Assembly (NCBI GenBank): GCA_031289385.1
Contig: JAITPP010000252.1
Span: 1-8,008, forward strand
DNA length: 8,008 bases
Reading direction: 5' to 3'
From: Prevotellaceae bacterium
GTDB taxonomy: Bacteria; Bacteroidota; Bacteroidia; Bacteroidales; UBA932
Shown here: positions 1-6,810 of the stretch, piece after piece
Position numbering within the stretch: position 1 is the first letter of the stretch
Layout: every line of letters starts with the position of its first letter
Position numbers and translations under genes: made by a program
Notes under the pieces: model-generated
What the model saw: only the letters and a program-made list of their open reading frames with translations
The model's database searches: none
What the model was told of the DNA's origin: nothing

Positions 1-13
1 GAACGAACATTTG

Positions 14-21
14 CAAAAATA
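14..21 (-). promoter_or_regulatory. Candidate leftward Bacteroidetes -7 promoter element
   Basis: Read on the minus strand, this is TATTTTTG, an exact match to the Bacteroidetes -7 consensus TAnnTTTG. The ten bases TATTTTTGCA are identical to the element upstream of the lipid kinase (minus strand, 1191-1200). It would start transcription just before the left window edge, so it may belong to a leftward gene outside the window. I see no TTTG at 19-21 bases upstream, so only half of the promoter is supported. Confidence 0.3.
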
Positions 22-37
22 AACCTTTAATTTTTTA

Positions 38-115
38 CACCCCACCCTAAAGGGGAGTTTTGGCAGTGCGGAAAGTTTGGCAGTGCAGCAAAGTCCCCTT
101 CAGGGGATTTAGGGG
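38..115. repeat. Dispersed-type GC-rich repeat pair with an internal 17-bp tandem
   Basis: Two similar C/G-rich hairpin blocks face each other in this otherwise AT-rich stretch. The left block (about 40-56) holds CCCTAAAGGGG. The right block (94-107) is the perfect hairpin TCCCCT-TC-AGGGGA followed by ATTTAGGGG. The reverse complement of the left block aligns with the right one, so they look like inverted copies of one unit. Between them TTTGGCAGTGC occurs twice (59-69 and 76-86, period 17). From memory, CCCCTTCAGGGG-type units are frequent in Bacteroidetes intergenic DNA. No protein is encoded here. Confidence 0.55.
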
Positions 116-213
116 CAAAAAAATAAAAATTAATAACCTATTGAATTGAAAATTACAAACTTTGTAGAATAAAAAACCTTTGCGCCCTTTGCAAAAAAAA
201 ATAAAAAAATAAC

Positions 214-240
214 CACAAAGTTCACAAAGAGCACAAAAAA
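214..240. repeat. Three imperfect 9-bp CACAAAGNN units
   Basis: CACAAAGTT, CACAAAGAG and CACAAAAAA follow each other without gaps. They sit in an A-rich tract just beyond the 3' end of the lipid kinase. Reverse-strand reading gives a TTTGTG-type repeat, a motif I associate with Bacteroidetes intergenic regions. The rest of 1-272 shows only A/T-rich DNA and no recognisable coding sequence or strong terminator. Confidence 0.4.
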
Positions 241-272
241 ATCTTTATAACTTGACAAACTTTATAAACTTT

Positions 273-1169
273 TTAACTATTCTCACCCGACTTATGACTT
301 ACAACTTTCAACGCCAACGGTTCTATTTTTATTTCGATGCGGGTTTTTGCAGGCACTGATTCGCCGTCATAATGAGCGCAATCGTTTTCGGAAACTTCTA
401 AAACGGCGTGTTTGCATTTATAAATTTTAACGTATTTCGATTTATGTATGTTTTTCATAAACAGCCGCATTCCCATAATCGGACACGAAAACCAAGGAAA
501 ACTTCGTATAAGCACCACGTCGATAATGCCATCGCGCAAATCAGCCAGAGGCGAAATGTAGGCGTTGTTGCCAAATTGTTTGGCATTGGCAAAAGTTATA
601 TCGAATGCTTTGGCGCTTATTGTTTCGTCGCCGATAGTTAATTTACATCGCACAGGTTTCATTTTTATGTAAGCATTTAGCCCCGAAATCAAATATGAAA
701 AAAAGCCGCGCTTGCCCGATTCTGCAAAGACTTTACTAACGGCGGCATCAAAACCAACTCCCGCCGTACAAAAATACGGATGCTCGTTGAAATAGCAAAC
801 ATCAATATCCGAAATTTTGGCTTCGGTTAATAATTGTAAGGCTTTGTTCGCTTTAAGCGGAATGTGCAGTTCGCGAGCCAAGCCGTTTCCAGAGCCGCAG
901 GGAATAATTGCCAACGCCGTTTTGGTGTGAATCAACGCACAGGCAATTTCGTTTATTGTGCCATCGCCGCCAACGGCAACCACAATATCAAAATTGCGTT
1001 CGACATATTTTTTTGCATTTTCAAAAGCATCGCCGGCGCATTTGGTAAAATATATTTCAACCGTATTTTTAGCAAACCAATCAGCCGTTTTGATTTGATT
1101 TACAATATTATTTTTATTTTTCGAGCCGGAAATCGGATTGATAATAAATGCTATTAATTTATTTTCCAT
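273..1169 (-). CDS. Diacylglycerol kinase-type lipid kinase (YegS/DgkB-like)
   Basis: This 298-residue protein should phosphorylate a lipid hydroxyl with ATP at the inner face of the cytoplasmic membrane. The N-terminal catalytic domain shows NPISG (11-15), the nucleotide-binding GGDGT (67-71) followed by INEIA, and PCGSGNGLAR (90-99). The C-terminal lobe ends with YDGES, matching the conserved DGE of YegS-type kinases. Length is normal for the family. The reading frame is open back to an ATG at 1250, but the start at 1169 (MENKLIAFIINP) is preferred: family proteins begin just before the NPxSG strand, and a promoter-like TATTTTTG lies at 1193-1200, inside the longer version. There is no Shine-Dalgarno sequence, as is usual in this phylum. 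The substrate is unknown. Diacylglycerol is the default; the GSGN motif is also seen in sphingoid-base kinases, and many Bacteroidales make sphingolipids, so a sphingoid substrate is possible. The gene is divergent from the susC operon. Confidence 0.9.
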   Translation of the reverse strand: MENKLIAFIINPISGSKNKNNIVNQIKTADWFAKNTVEIYFTKCAGDAFENAKKYVERNFDIVVAVGGDGTINEIACALIHTKTALAIIPCGSGNGLARELHIPLKANKALQLLTEAKISDIDVCYFNEHPYFCTAGVGFDAAVSKVFAESGKRGFFSYLISGLNAYIKMKPVRCKLTIGDETISAKAFDITFANAKQFGNNAYISPLADLRDGIIDVVLIRSFPWFSCPIMGMRLFMKNIHKSKYVKIYKCKHAVLEVSENDCAHYDGESVPAKTRIEIKIEPLALKVVSHKSGENS

Positions 1170-1192
1170 AACAATCATGCAACAATTTTTTG

Positions 1193-1225
1193 CAAAAATA
1201 GTGTTTTTATCTTTTTTTCGGTAAA
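1193..1225 (-). promoter_or_regulatory. Candidate promoter of the lipid kinase gene
   Basis: On the minus strand, TTTA (1222-1225) is followed by a 21-base spacer and TATTTTTG (1193-1200). This resembles the Bacteroidetes pattern TTTG-N19 to 21-TAnnTTTG, with an exact -7 box and one mismatch in the -33 box. Transcription would start near 1187, giving a leader of about 18 bases before the ATG at 1169. It lies outside the inverted repeat, so the kinase should have basal expression whatever the state of the neighbouring segment. Confidence 0.5.
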
Positions 1226-1301
1226 TTTTCTCGATAATTTTATTATACATACAGTCAAATTTCCGCTTTTCGGCTAAATTTTAACACTTCTTTACAAAAA
1301 A

Positions 1302-1332
1302 TTTGTCCCATAACTTACATTATGTTAAGTTT
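1302..1332 (+). repeat. Left inverted-repeat arm, dif/Xer-like site
   Basis: This arm is the exact reverse complement of 1432-1462 over 31 bases; the match stops at both edges. It divides like a dif site: outer XerC-like half TTGTCCCATAA (1303-1313), 6-bp centre CTTACA (1314-1319), and XerD-like half TTATGTTAAGT (1320-1330). From memory of E. coli dif, the XerD half matches at 10 of 11 positions and the XerC half shares the terminal CATAA. The two halves also form an imperfect dyad (AACTTA...TAAGTT). Confidence 0.75.
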
Positions 1333-1393
1333 TAAATATGTGTATATCAAAAAGATGATTGTTTTTTGAAGATGAAAAATTTTTTCATTGAAA

Positions 1394-1424
1394 TTTGTAA
1401 TATTGTGAATTTTAATTATTTTTG
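1394..1424 (+). promoter_or_regulatory. Consensus promoter for the susC operon, inside the invertible segment
   Basis: TTTG (1394-1397), a 19-base spacer, and TATTTTTG (1417-1424) match the Bacteroidetes housekeeping consensus exactly. Transcription should start near 1430, one or two bases before the right repeat arm. The transcript would therefore begin with about one arm of the inverted repeat and run 270 or so bases to the susC start. I see no equally good promoter in 1463-1704, which makes this the probable main promoter of the operon. Confidence 0.7.
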
Positions 1425-1431
1425 TACCATG

Positions 1432-1462
1432 AAACTTAACATAATGTAAGTTATGGGACAAA
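1432..1462 (-). repeat. Right inverted-repeat arm, dif/Xer-like site
   Basis: This is the exact reverse complement of the left arm. On the minus strand it reads XerC-like half (1451-1461), centre (1445-1450), XerD-like half (1434-1444). The two sites are therefore head to head with XerD-like halves inward, the geometry in which site-specific recombination inverts rather than deletes the DNA between. The identical 6-bp centres meet the requirement for strand exchange. The arm sits directly at the predicted transcription start. Confidence 0.75.
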
Positions 1463-1704
1463 AAAACAATTTAACAATGAATAAAATAAAAAAAGTTAAT
1501 AGAATTAACAAATAATGTAACAAAATTAAACAAAAATGTTAAACTATCAAATAAAAAAGGGACATGCCTATGGTATAAACAAGTAAAAAAGCAACATCTT
1601 TCTTGGCTAAGTGCTAAGATAAAACTTTTAATCAAAGCCATTTCTGGCTTAAAAACAAAATTATTTATTAAAATTAATTATTAAATTAAAATTTCAAAAA
1701 AACT
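1463..1704 (+). promoter_or_regulatory. Long untranslated leader of the susC operon with small hairpins
   Basis: These 242 bases lie between the right repeat arm and the susC ATG and are mostly A/T. Three short dyads stand out: GTTAAT-AGA-ATTAAC (1495-1509, perfect, possible operator or hairpin); CTTGGC-TAAGT-GCTAAG (1602-1618, one G-T pair, containing GCTAAG-like repeats); and AAGCCA-TTTC-TGGCTT (1635-1650, perfect). None is followed by a T-run, so they do not look like terminators. The region could carry post-transcriptional control, but I recognise no known riboswitch. There is no Shine-Dalgarno sequence; the start is preceded by an A-rich tract. Confidence 0.4.
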
Positions 1705-4700
1705 ATGATGAAAAATTTAATTTTATCAGAAACGTTAAAAAAAGTAGCAATATCATTACTGCTTTTCATTGGACTTTCTGTATCGTCCTTTGCTCAAACA
1801 AAGACAATAACAGGAACTGTGGTTGACGAAAAAGGAGAAGCTCAACCCTATGTTTCCGTTTTTGTGCAAGGAACAAAAATCGGTGCTTATACCGATACAA
1901 AAGGAAATTACACATTAAACAATGTGCCCGACAAAGCTGTATTAACAGTTTCAAGCATTGGTTATGTAACACAAACTATTACTGTTGGCGAACGCAGCAT
2001 TATTAACATTACGTTAGCCGAAGAAGCCTCAACACTCGAAGAAGCAGTTGTTACGGCAGAGTTTGGATTGAAACGTGTTGCTCGTTCTGTAGGTTCGAGT
2101 GTACAAAATATCAAAGCAGAAGAAATTATCGAATCGGGACGAGATAATTTTATTACTGCATTGCAAAGTCGTGTTGCCGGTATTTCTGTAACATCTTCAG
2201 CCGGGCTTCCCGGTTCTTCTACAAATATTGTACTTCGTAGTGTTACATCAATTTCCGGTAGTAATCAACCGCTATATGTAATTGATGGTGTACCTATGAA
2301 CAACTCAACTTTTGACCCAACCGGATTTGCCGGCGATGAAACCTTAGCAAGTCGCTATTTGGACTATGCTACGCAAGGTAATGACTTTAATCCCGATGAT
2401 ATTGAAAGTATGAGTATATTGAAAGGAGCAGCGGCAGCGGCTCTTTATGGTTCGGATGCTTCGAATGGAGCAATTGTTATTACAACAAAAAAAGGGAATA
2501 AAGGAAAAGGGAAAGTAACTTACTCATATTCTAACCGTTTTGATAAAGCCTATGGTTATCCCGAAATTCAAACTTCGCGTACTAATGGTGGATATGGTGC
2601 AACTTGGAATTATTACATAAACCATTTTGGCGGAAAAGTTCCTACGGATATGAAATTATATGATAATTTTGCTGCATTGCTTCAAACAGGGCATACATCT
2701 ATTCACAGTTTTTCTATTGACGGCGGAACAGATAAAATTACAATACGTGGCTCGGGAAAATTAACCAACCAAACAGGGGTTGTAAAAACAACAGAATACA
2801 ATAAATTAAACCTGTCTATTGCAGGTAAGGCTGAAGTTACCACATGGATGACGATGGAAGCATCTATGTCTTATGCGGAAACAGACAATACTAAGGTACA
2901 GAGAGGAACTAATGGTCCCATGTATAGAACGTTGGTTTGGCCAAATATGGATGATATGAGTAAATGGTTAAATGATGATGGTATGCATCAACAACTCCCC
3001 GAACACTATTATGACGAGGATCTTTCTAATCCTCTATTCCTGATACATAAGAATAAATTTTATGATGAAAATAAAAGTTTTACCGCTTCATTCTCATTAA
3101 GAATTGTTCCTATTGAAAATTGGTATATTATAGCAAAAGCAGGTTGGAACGCTAATTTTTACGATTACGAAACATCTGTTCATCCATACGCAGTAGATTA
3201 TCAAAATGGCACAGGGCATTATAATATTTTACATGGTATTTCAAGTTATCCCACGTTAACAATTTTAACGGGTTATAATTACAAAGCCGGTAATTTTGAC
3301 TTTGGCGCACAATTCGGATATACACAAACAGAAAGAGCAACCAAAGAACTTTCTTCAAGTGGACACGATTATGCAATGCTTGACTTTATATCTTTACAAA
3401 ATTGCGATCAAGATGACATTGATAGTAAAACTAATAATAGAAAAAAACGTAATCAAGGTTTATTTGGACAATTGGAAGCCTCTTACAAGGATATGGTATT
3501 TCTTACATTACGCGGACGTAACGACTGGTCGTCAACTCTGCCAAAACAAAACAGAAGTTATTTTTATCCCGCATTAGAACTTTCTTTTATTGCAACCGAA
3601 CTTTCTTTTTTGAAAGAAAACCCTGTATTAAGTTATTTAAAACTAAGAGCATCTGTTGCTCAGGTAGGGAAAGATGCAGGTCCATTAGCAGTTGAACCCG
3701 CATTGCAAAATACAGGACTTTATGGCGGTGGTTTTCAATATGGATATACAGGACCAAATCCTTTACTAAAACCTGAAATGACAACAGAATATGAAGCAGG
3801 ATTTGAAGCCCGTCTTTTTAATAATCGCTTGAATTTTGATTTTTCTGCCTTTACTCGCCGATGTGTTGATCAATACGTAACGGATTTCCGATTGAGTTAT
3901 GCCACAGGATACGTTCTTAATAACATGAACGTTGGTACTTTTGATACTTGGGGTTGGGATTTCCATGTCGATGGCGATATTATAAAAAGTAAAAACTTCA
4001 ATTGGAATTTTGCTTTAAACATGAGCAAAGCAAAATCTAAGGTTACCGAATTACCTGAAAATGTTCCTGAATATTATAATCCATATACAAATAATTCAGG
4101 AGGCATACGAAATGGTATTTCAGTAGGTAATCCTATTACTACGGTTACAGGGCATCCTATAGATCGTAATCAAAATGGAGATGTTATTATAAATCCGGGA
4201 AGCGGTATTCCTCGTGCATCCGATCTTTGGGTTGTGCTTGGCGATCGTGAACCTAAATTACGCTATAGTTTTCAAACCACGCTTCGTTACAAAGATTTTA
4301 AACTATCGGCTGCTTTTTCAGGAAGATGGAAAGCTACTGTTGTAAATCACACAAAACGTTTTATGATGCAAAGAGGATTGAGTACAGAAGCAATGGAACT
4401 ATATGATGGAAAGACAGTTGTATTTAAGGGCGTTATATTTGATGATTATACATATACAGACAATCCTACAATAAATACTATTGCTGTTGACTTTGGTTTA
4501 TATGCATCATCAACTTATGTGGGAACAGACGAAGACTGGGTTGAAACAGGTGTAAATTATCTGCGTATGGACGAAATCAGATTAACGTATAATGTTCCTC
4601 GCAAATGGTTGCAAAAAGTATTTAAAGGCGTTGTTTCGGCAGCAAGTATATATGTTGCCGGTAATGATGTATTGACTATTACAAATTATTCGGGACTTGA

Positions 4701-4815
4701 TGCCGTAGGTAATACCGCATCGGCAGCCTTAGGTGGTACTGGTGGTGTTGGTTTTGACTCATTTAGTGTACCAAGCCCACGCGCTATTAGTTTTGGTGTT
4801 AGTTTAACTTTCTAA
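1705..4815 (+). CDS. SusC/RagA-family TonB-dependent outer-membrane transporter
   Basis: A 1036-residue SusC-type importer that, with its SusD partner, moves an oligomeric nutrient across the outer membrane using TonB energy. A signal peptide ends at about A30-Q31 (SSFA|Q). A carboxypeptidase-regulatory-like beta domain follows (about 35-110, GTVVDEKGEAQPYVSV ... GNYTL), then a TonB-box-like stretch (EAVVTA, 113-118). The plug shows LYVIDGVPMNN (IDG at 193-195) and the SusC signature IESMSILKG...YGSDASNGAIVITTKKG (233-264). The remaining ~770 residues form the barrel and end in the outer-membrane C-terminal pattern with a final Phe (SFGVSLTF). Length is typical and the frame is intact. ATG at 1708 is an equally possible start. 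The susD-type gene follows after 12 bases. The substrate is unknown; no degradative enzyme lies in the window to hint at it. Expression is probably tied to the upstream promoter switch. Confidence 0.95.
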   Translation: MMKNLILSETLKKVAISLLLFIGLSVSSFAQTKTITGTVVDEKGEAQPYVSVFVQGTKIGAYTDTKGNYTLNNVPDKAVLTVSSIGYVTQTITVGERSIINITLAEEASTLEEAVVTAEFGLKRVARSVGSSVQNIKAEEIIESGRDNFITALQSRVAGISVTSSAGLPGSSTNIVLRSVTSISGSNQPLYVIDGVPMNNSTFDPTGFAGDETLASRYLDYATQGNDFNPDDIESMSILKGAAAAALYGSDASNGAIVITTKKGNKGKGKVTYSYSNRFDKAYGYPEIQTSRTNGGYGATWNYYINHFGGKVPTDMKLYDNFAALLQTGHTSIHSFSIDGGTDKITIRGSGKLTNQTGVVKTTEYNKLNLSIAGKAEVTTWMTMEASMSYAETDNTKVQRGTNGPMYRTLVWPNMDDMSKWLNDDGMHQQLPEHYYDEDLSNPLFLIHKNKFYDENKSFTASFSLRIVPIENWYIIAKAGWNANFYDYETSVHPYAVDYQNGTGHYNILHGISSYPTLTILTGYNYKAGNFDFGAQFGYTQTERATKELSSSGHDYAMLDFISLQNCDQDDIDSKTNNRKKRNQGLFGQLEASYKDMVFLTLRGRNDWSSTLPKQNRSYFYPALELSFIATELSFLKENPVLSYLKLRASVAQVGKDAGPLAVEPALQNTGLYGGGFQYGYTGPNPLLKPEMTTEYEAGFEARLFNNRLNFDFSAFTRRCVDQYVTDFRLSYATGYVLNNMNVGTFDTWGWDFHVDGDIIKSKNFNWNFALNMSKAKSKVTELPENVPEYYNPYTNNSGGIRNGISVGNPITTVTGHPIDRNQNGDVIINPGSGIPRASDLWVVLGDREPKLRYSFQTTLRYKDFKLSAAFSGRWKATVVNHTKRFMMQRGLSTEAMELYDGKTVVFKGVIFDDYTYTDNPTINTIAVDFGLYASSTYVGTDEDWVETGVNYLRMDEIRLTYNVPRKWLQKVFKGVVSAASIYVAGNDVLTITNYSGLDAVGNTASAALGGTGGVGFDSFSVPSPRAISFGVSLTF

Positions 4816-4827
4816 AATTATTTTAAA

Positions 4828-6789
4828 ATGAAAAAAATATTAATATTATTATTAACGAGTTTTCTTGTATTTCTAAATACAAGTTGCGATTCATATCTTG
4901 ATGTGAACAAAAATGTTGATGCTCCCGATTATGTAGAAGCCTATCTGTATCTTGCGGGCATTCAGCAATCTTACAACGGAATTTATTATGATATCAGGGC
5001 TATTGGTCCTTTGACTCAGATGATGGGAACATCAGGTTATACAACTTTTGCAAGTCATTTTTACACAAAAGCAAGCGATGCAGCAGGAGAAGTATGGCGT
5101 AATGTTTATTGGCAACAAGGAATTAATCTTGAAAATATGATTAATCAATCGATGGCGGCTGAAAACTGGACAATGGTAGGTATGGGGTATGCAATGAAAG
5201 CATTCAGTTGGGATATGCTGACAAAGGAATATGGAGACCTTCCATGCAAACAGGCATTTATAGCGGGGTTATTGTCGCACGATTATGATTATCAAAATGA
5301 GATTTACCCTATTGTGAGAAGTTGGGCTTATAAAGCACTTGAGTATCTGTCGAAAGAAGATAAAACAAATTATTATTCTCGACTTACCGATAATGATTAC
5401 ATTTACGGAGGAGATGTAGAAAAATGGAAAAAATTTGTTTATGCAACCCTTGCACGTAATTATATTTCATTATCCAATAAAACCGATTTTGTAAGCGGAG
5501 GCTTTGCCGATTCGGTAATATACTGTGTGCAACATTCATTTGAATCAACAGCAGATGATGCTACGGTTAGAGTTGCTCCCGACAGTGAAACAAACAGTTC
5601 TTATACAAACTTTTGGGGTGTATTGAGAGGAAACTTGTCGCGTACATATTTTCAACATGACTATGCCGTACAAATTATGACAGGAACTGTTCCTCTGTAT
5701 AATGAAGGAACAGGTGTTAAAACTCCAAATTACAGTAATCAGAATATTCTGGGCGTTTATCCTTACGAATTAAATCCAAATCAGATTCTTGCCGATACTG
5801 TTGTGTCTGTACCCGGGCATTTTGACCCTCGTACTGCATTATTGTTTGGCTGGGTATCACCAAAATATTCCAGTTTTACAATAACAGATACAATTCAAAT
5901 AATAAATGATTTGGGTATGCCTGATCTTCGTGATACTGTAAGACTGCCATATACACAAGCATTTCCTAACGAAGTATCTTATATACGTAATTTTGTAAGT
6001 AAGAGATTCTATGGAGGTACTTTTACAAGTTATTCAGGTCCTATCGGTTCAGCGCCAAGTTTCTATGGAAGAGCTGCAACAGCCAACACAACAGATGATG
6101 GTGTAGGACGCTGGTTGTATAGAGTAGGCGCGCCTTATATTTTAATGACTTTTGCAGAATTAAAAATGTGTGCTGCCGAAGCATTCTGGAAAAAAGGCGA
6201 TAAAGTCAATGCTCTTCAAATGTTAAAAGATGGTGTAACTGCCCATATGGATTTTTGTCAAAAATATATTTACCCTGCATCTGTTGGCGGTGACAAAATT
6301 ACTGCCACCGCATTCCGAACCTTGGCAAACGAATATCTTGCAGGTCCCTATGTTAATGGATTAACGGCAAACGATCTTACTTTGAGCCATATTATGATGC
6401 AAAAATGGGTTACCCTTTATCCATGGGGCGCTCACGAAGCATGGGTTGATATGCGTAAATATCATTATGATATAAAATATAACGGAGATTATCCCAAAAA
6501 AGGAAATGGTTGGGAAAGAAATGAATTGGATCAAAAATGGGATACAGATCAGGCAAAAGTTTATAAAGGATTTTACCTGCAACCATCATTAGTCCGCAAA
6601 ACTGCGTTTAATATAGAAAACGATGGCGCTCCGTGTTACCGTATTCGCCCGCGTTATAATTCGGAATATATGTGGAATTTACCAAGCCTTAGGACACTTA
6701 AACCCATAGCGGGAGATGCTTTTGATTATCACTGTTCTATACCTTGGTTTGCTTATCCGAGTTCGGGTGAAGTTCCATCTACTTTATAA
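4828..6789 (+). CDS. SusD/RagB-family nutrient-binding outer-membrane lipoprotein (SusD-like_2 type)
   Basis: This is the surface lid and substrate-binding partner of the upstream SusC protein. A lipoprotein signal ends at the lipobox LNTSC (C20), and the mature start CDSYLDVNKN is typical of SusD proteins. Family marks include KEYGDLP (133-139), FAELKMCAAEAFWKKG (from 442), the W/H-rich PWGAHEAWVDMRK (532-544), and a C-terminal RIRPRYNSEYMWN (605-617), which resembles the R..YP..E...N ending of the SusD-like_2 group. At 653 residues it is longer than most SusD proteins (about 480-560), with the extra length mainly in the middle; this may reflect an unusual ligand site. The frame is intact. 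Twelve bases separate it from susC and 21 from the next gene, so the three are surely co-transcribed. Ligand unknown. Confidence 0.92.
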   Translation: MKKILILLLTSFLVFLNTSCDSYLDVNKNVDAPDYVEAYLYLAGIQQSYNGIYYDIRAIGPLTQMMGTSGYTTFASHFYTKASDAAGEVWRNVYWQQGINLENMINQSMAAENWTMVGMGYAMKAFSWDMLTKEYGDLPCKQAFIAGLLSHDYDYQNEIYPIVRSWAYKALEYLSKEDKTNYYSRLTDNDYIYGGDVEKWKKFVYATLARNYISLSNKTDFVSGGFADSVIYCVQHSFESTADDATVRVAPDSETNSSYTNFWGVLRGNLSRTYFQHDYAVQIMTGTVPLYNEGTGVKTPNYSNQNILGVYPYELNPNQILADTVVSVPGHFDPRTALLFGWVSPKYSSFTITDTIQIINDLGMPDLRDTVRLPYTQAFPNEVSYIRNFVSKRFYGGTFTSYSGPIGSAPSFYGRAATANTTDDGVGRWLYRVGAPYILMTFAELKMCAAEAFWKKGDKVNALQMLKDGVTAHMDFCQKYIYPASVGGDKITATAFRTLANEYLAGPYVNGLTANDLTLSHIMMQKWVTLYPWGAHEAWVDMRKYHYDIKYNGDYPKKGNGWERNELDQKWDTDQAKVYKGFYLQPSLVRKTAFNIENDGAPCYRIRPRYNSEYMWNLPSLRTLKPIAGDAFDYHCSIPWFAYPSSGEVPSTL

Positions 6790-6810
6790 ATATTAAAAAA
6801 AATAATAATC

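Larger units (their letters stand above)
1302..1462. other. Putative invertible promoter segment (inverton)
   Basis: A 161-bp unit consists of perfect 31-bp inverted repeats enclosing 99 bp (1333-1431). The enclosed DNA codes for nothing recognisable but holds a consensus promoter directed at the susC operon. Promoters between inverted repeats are the known layout of phase-variable loci in Bacteroides, including capsule and SusC/SusD loci. Inversion maps position p to 2764-p, so the promoter would then point left with a start near 1333, about 160 bases from the kinase start codon. The main alternative is a small non-autonomous transposon (MITE). The flanks are both A-rich (AAAA on each side), so a target duplication can be neither seen nor excluded. 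Inversion is inferred, not observed. Confidence 0.7.

Noticed and set aside
1170..1250. N-terminal extension of the lipid kinase to an upstream ATG at 1250
   Set aside because: The 27 extra residues precede the normal family start, and the candidate promoter (1193-1225) falls within them.
1302..1462. MITE (non-autonomous transposon) instead of an inverton
   Set aside because: Not excluded, but less likely: the enclosed exact promoter at the right distance, position before susC and the dif-like organisation of the arms favour a switch. A-rich flanks hide any target duplication.
1477..1515. 12-residue lysine-rich leader peptide frame (MNKIKKVNRINK) in the susC leader
   Set aside because: AAA codons are expected by chance in this A-rich DNA, and there is no attenuator hairpin with a T-run next to it.
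1511..1545. Further dif-like sequence (ATGTTAAAC) in the susC leader
   Set aside because: Only part of one half-site matches and no opposing half at the right distance is seen.
1635..1650. Terminator before susC
   Set aside because: The hairpin is followed by A residues on the plus strand and not by a T-run.
3152..3376. Small frames on either strand inside susC, susD and the kinase (for example 3152-3376 minus, 864-1157 plus)
   Set aside because: They overlap well-supported genes, have no recognisable motifs, and are explained as chance frames opposite or offset from real codons.
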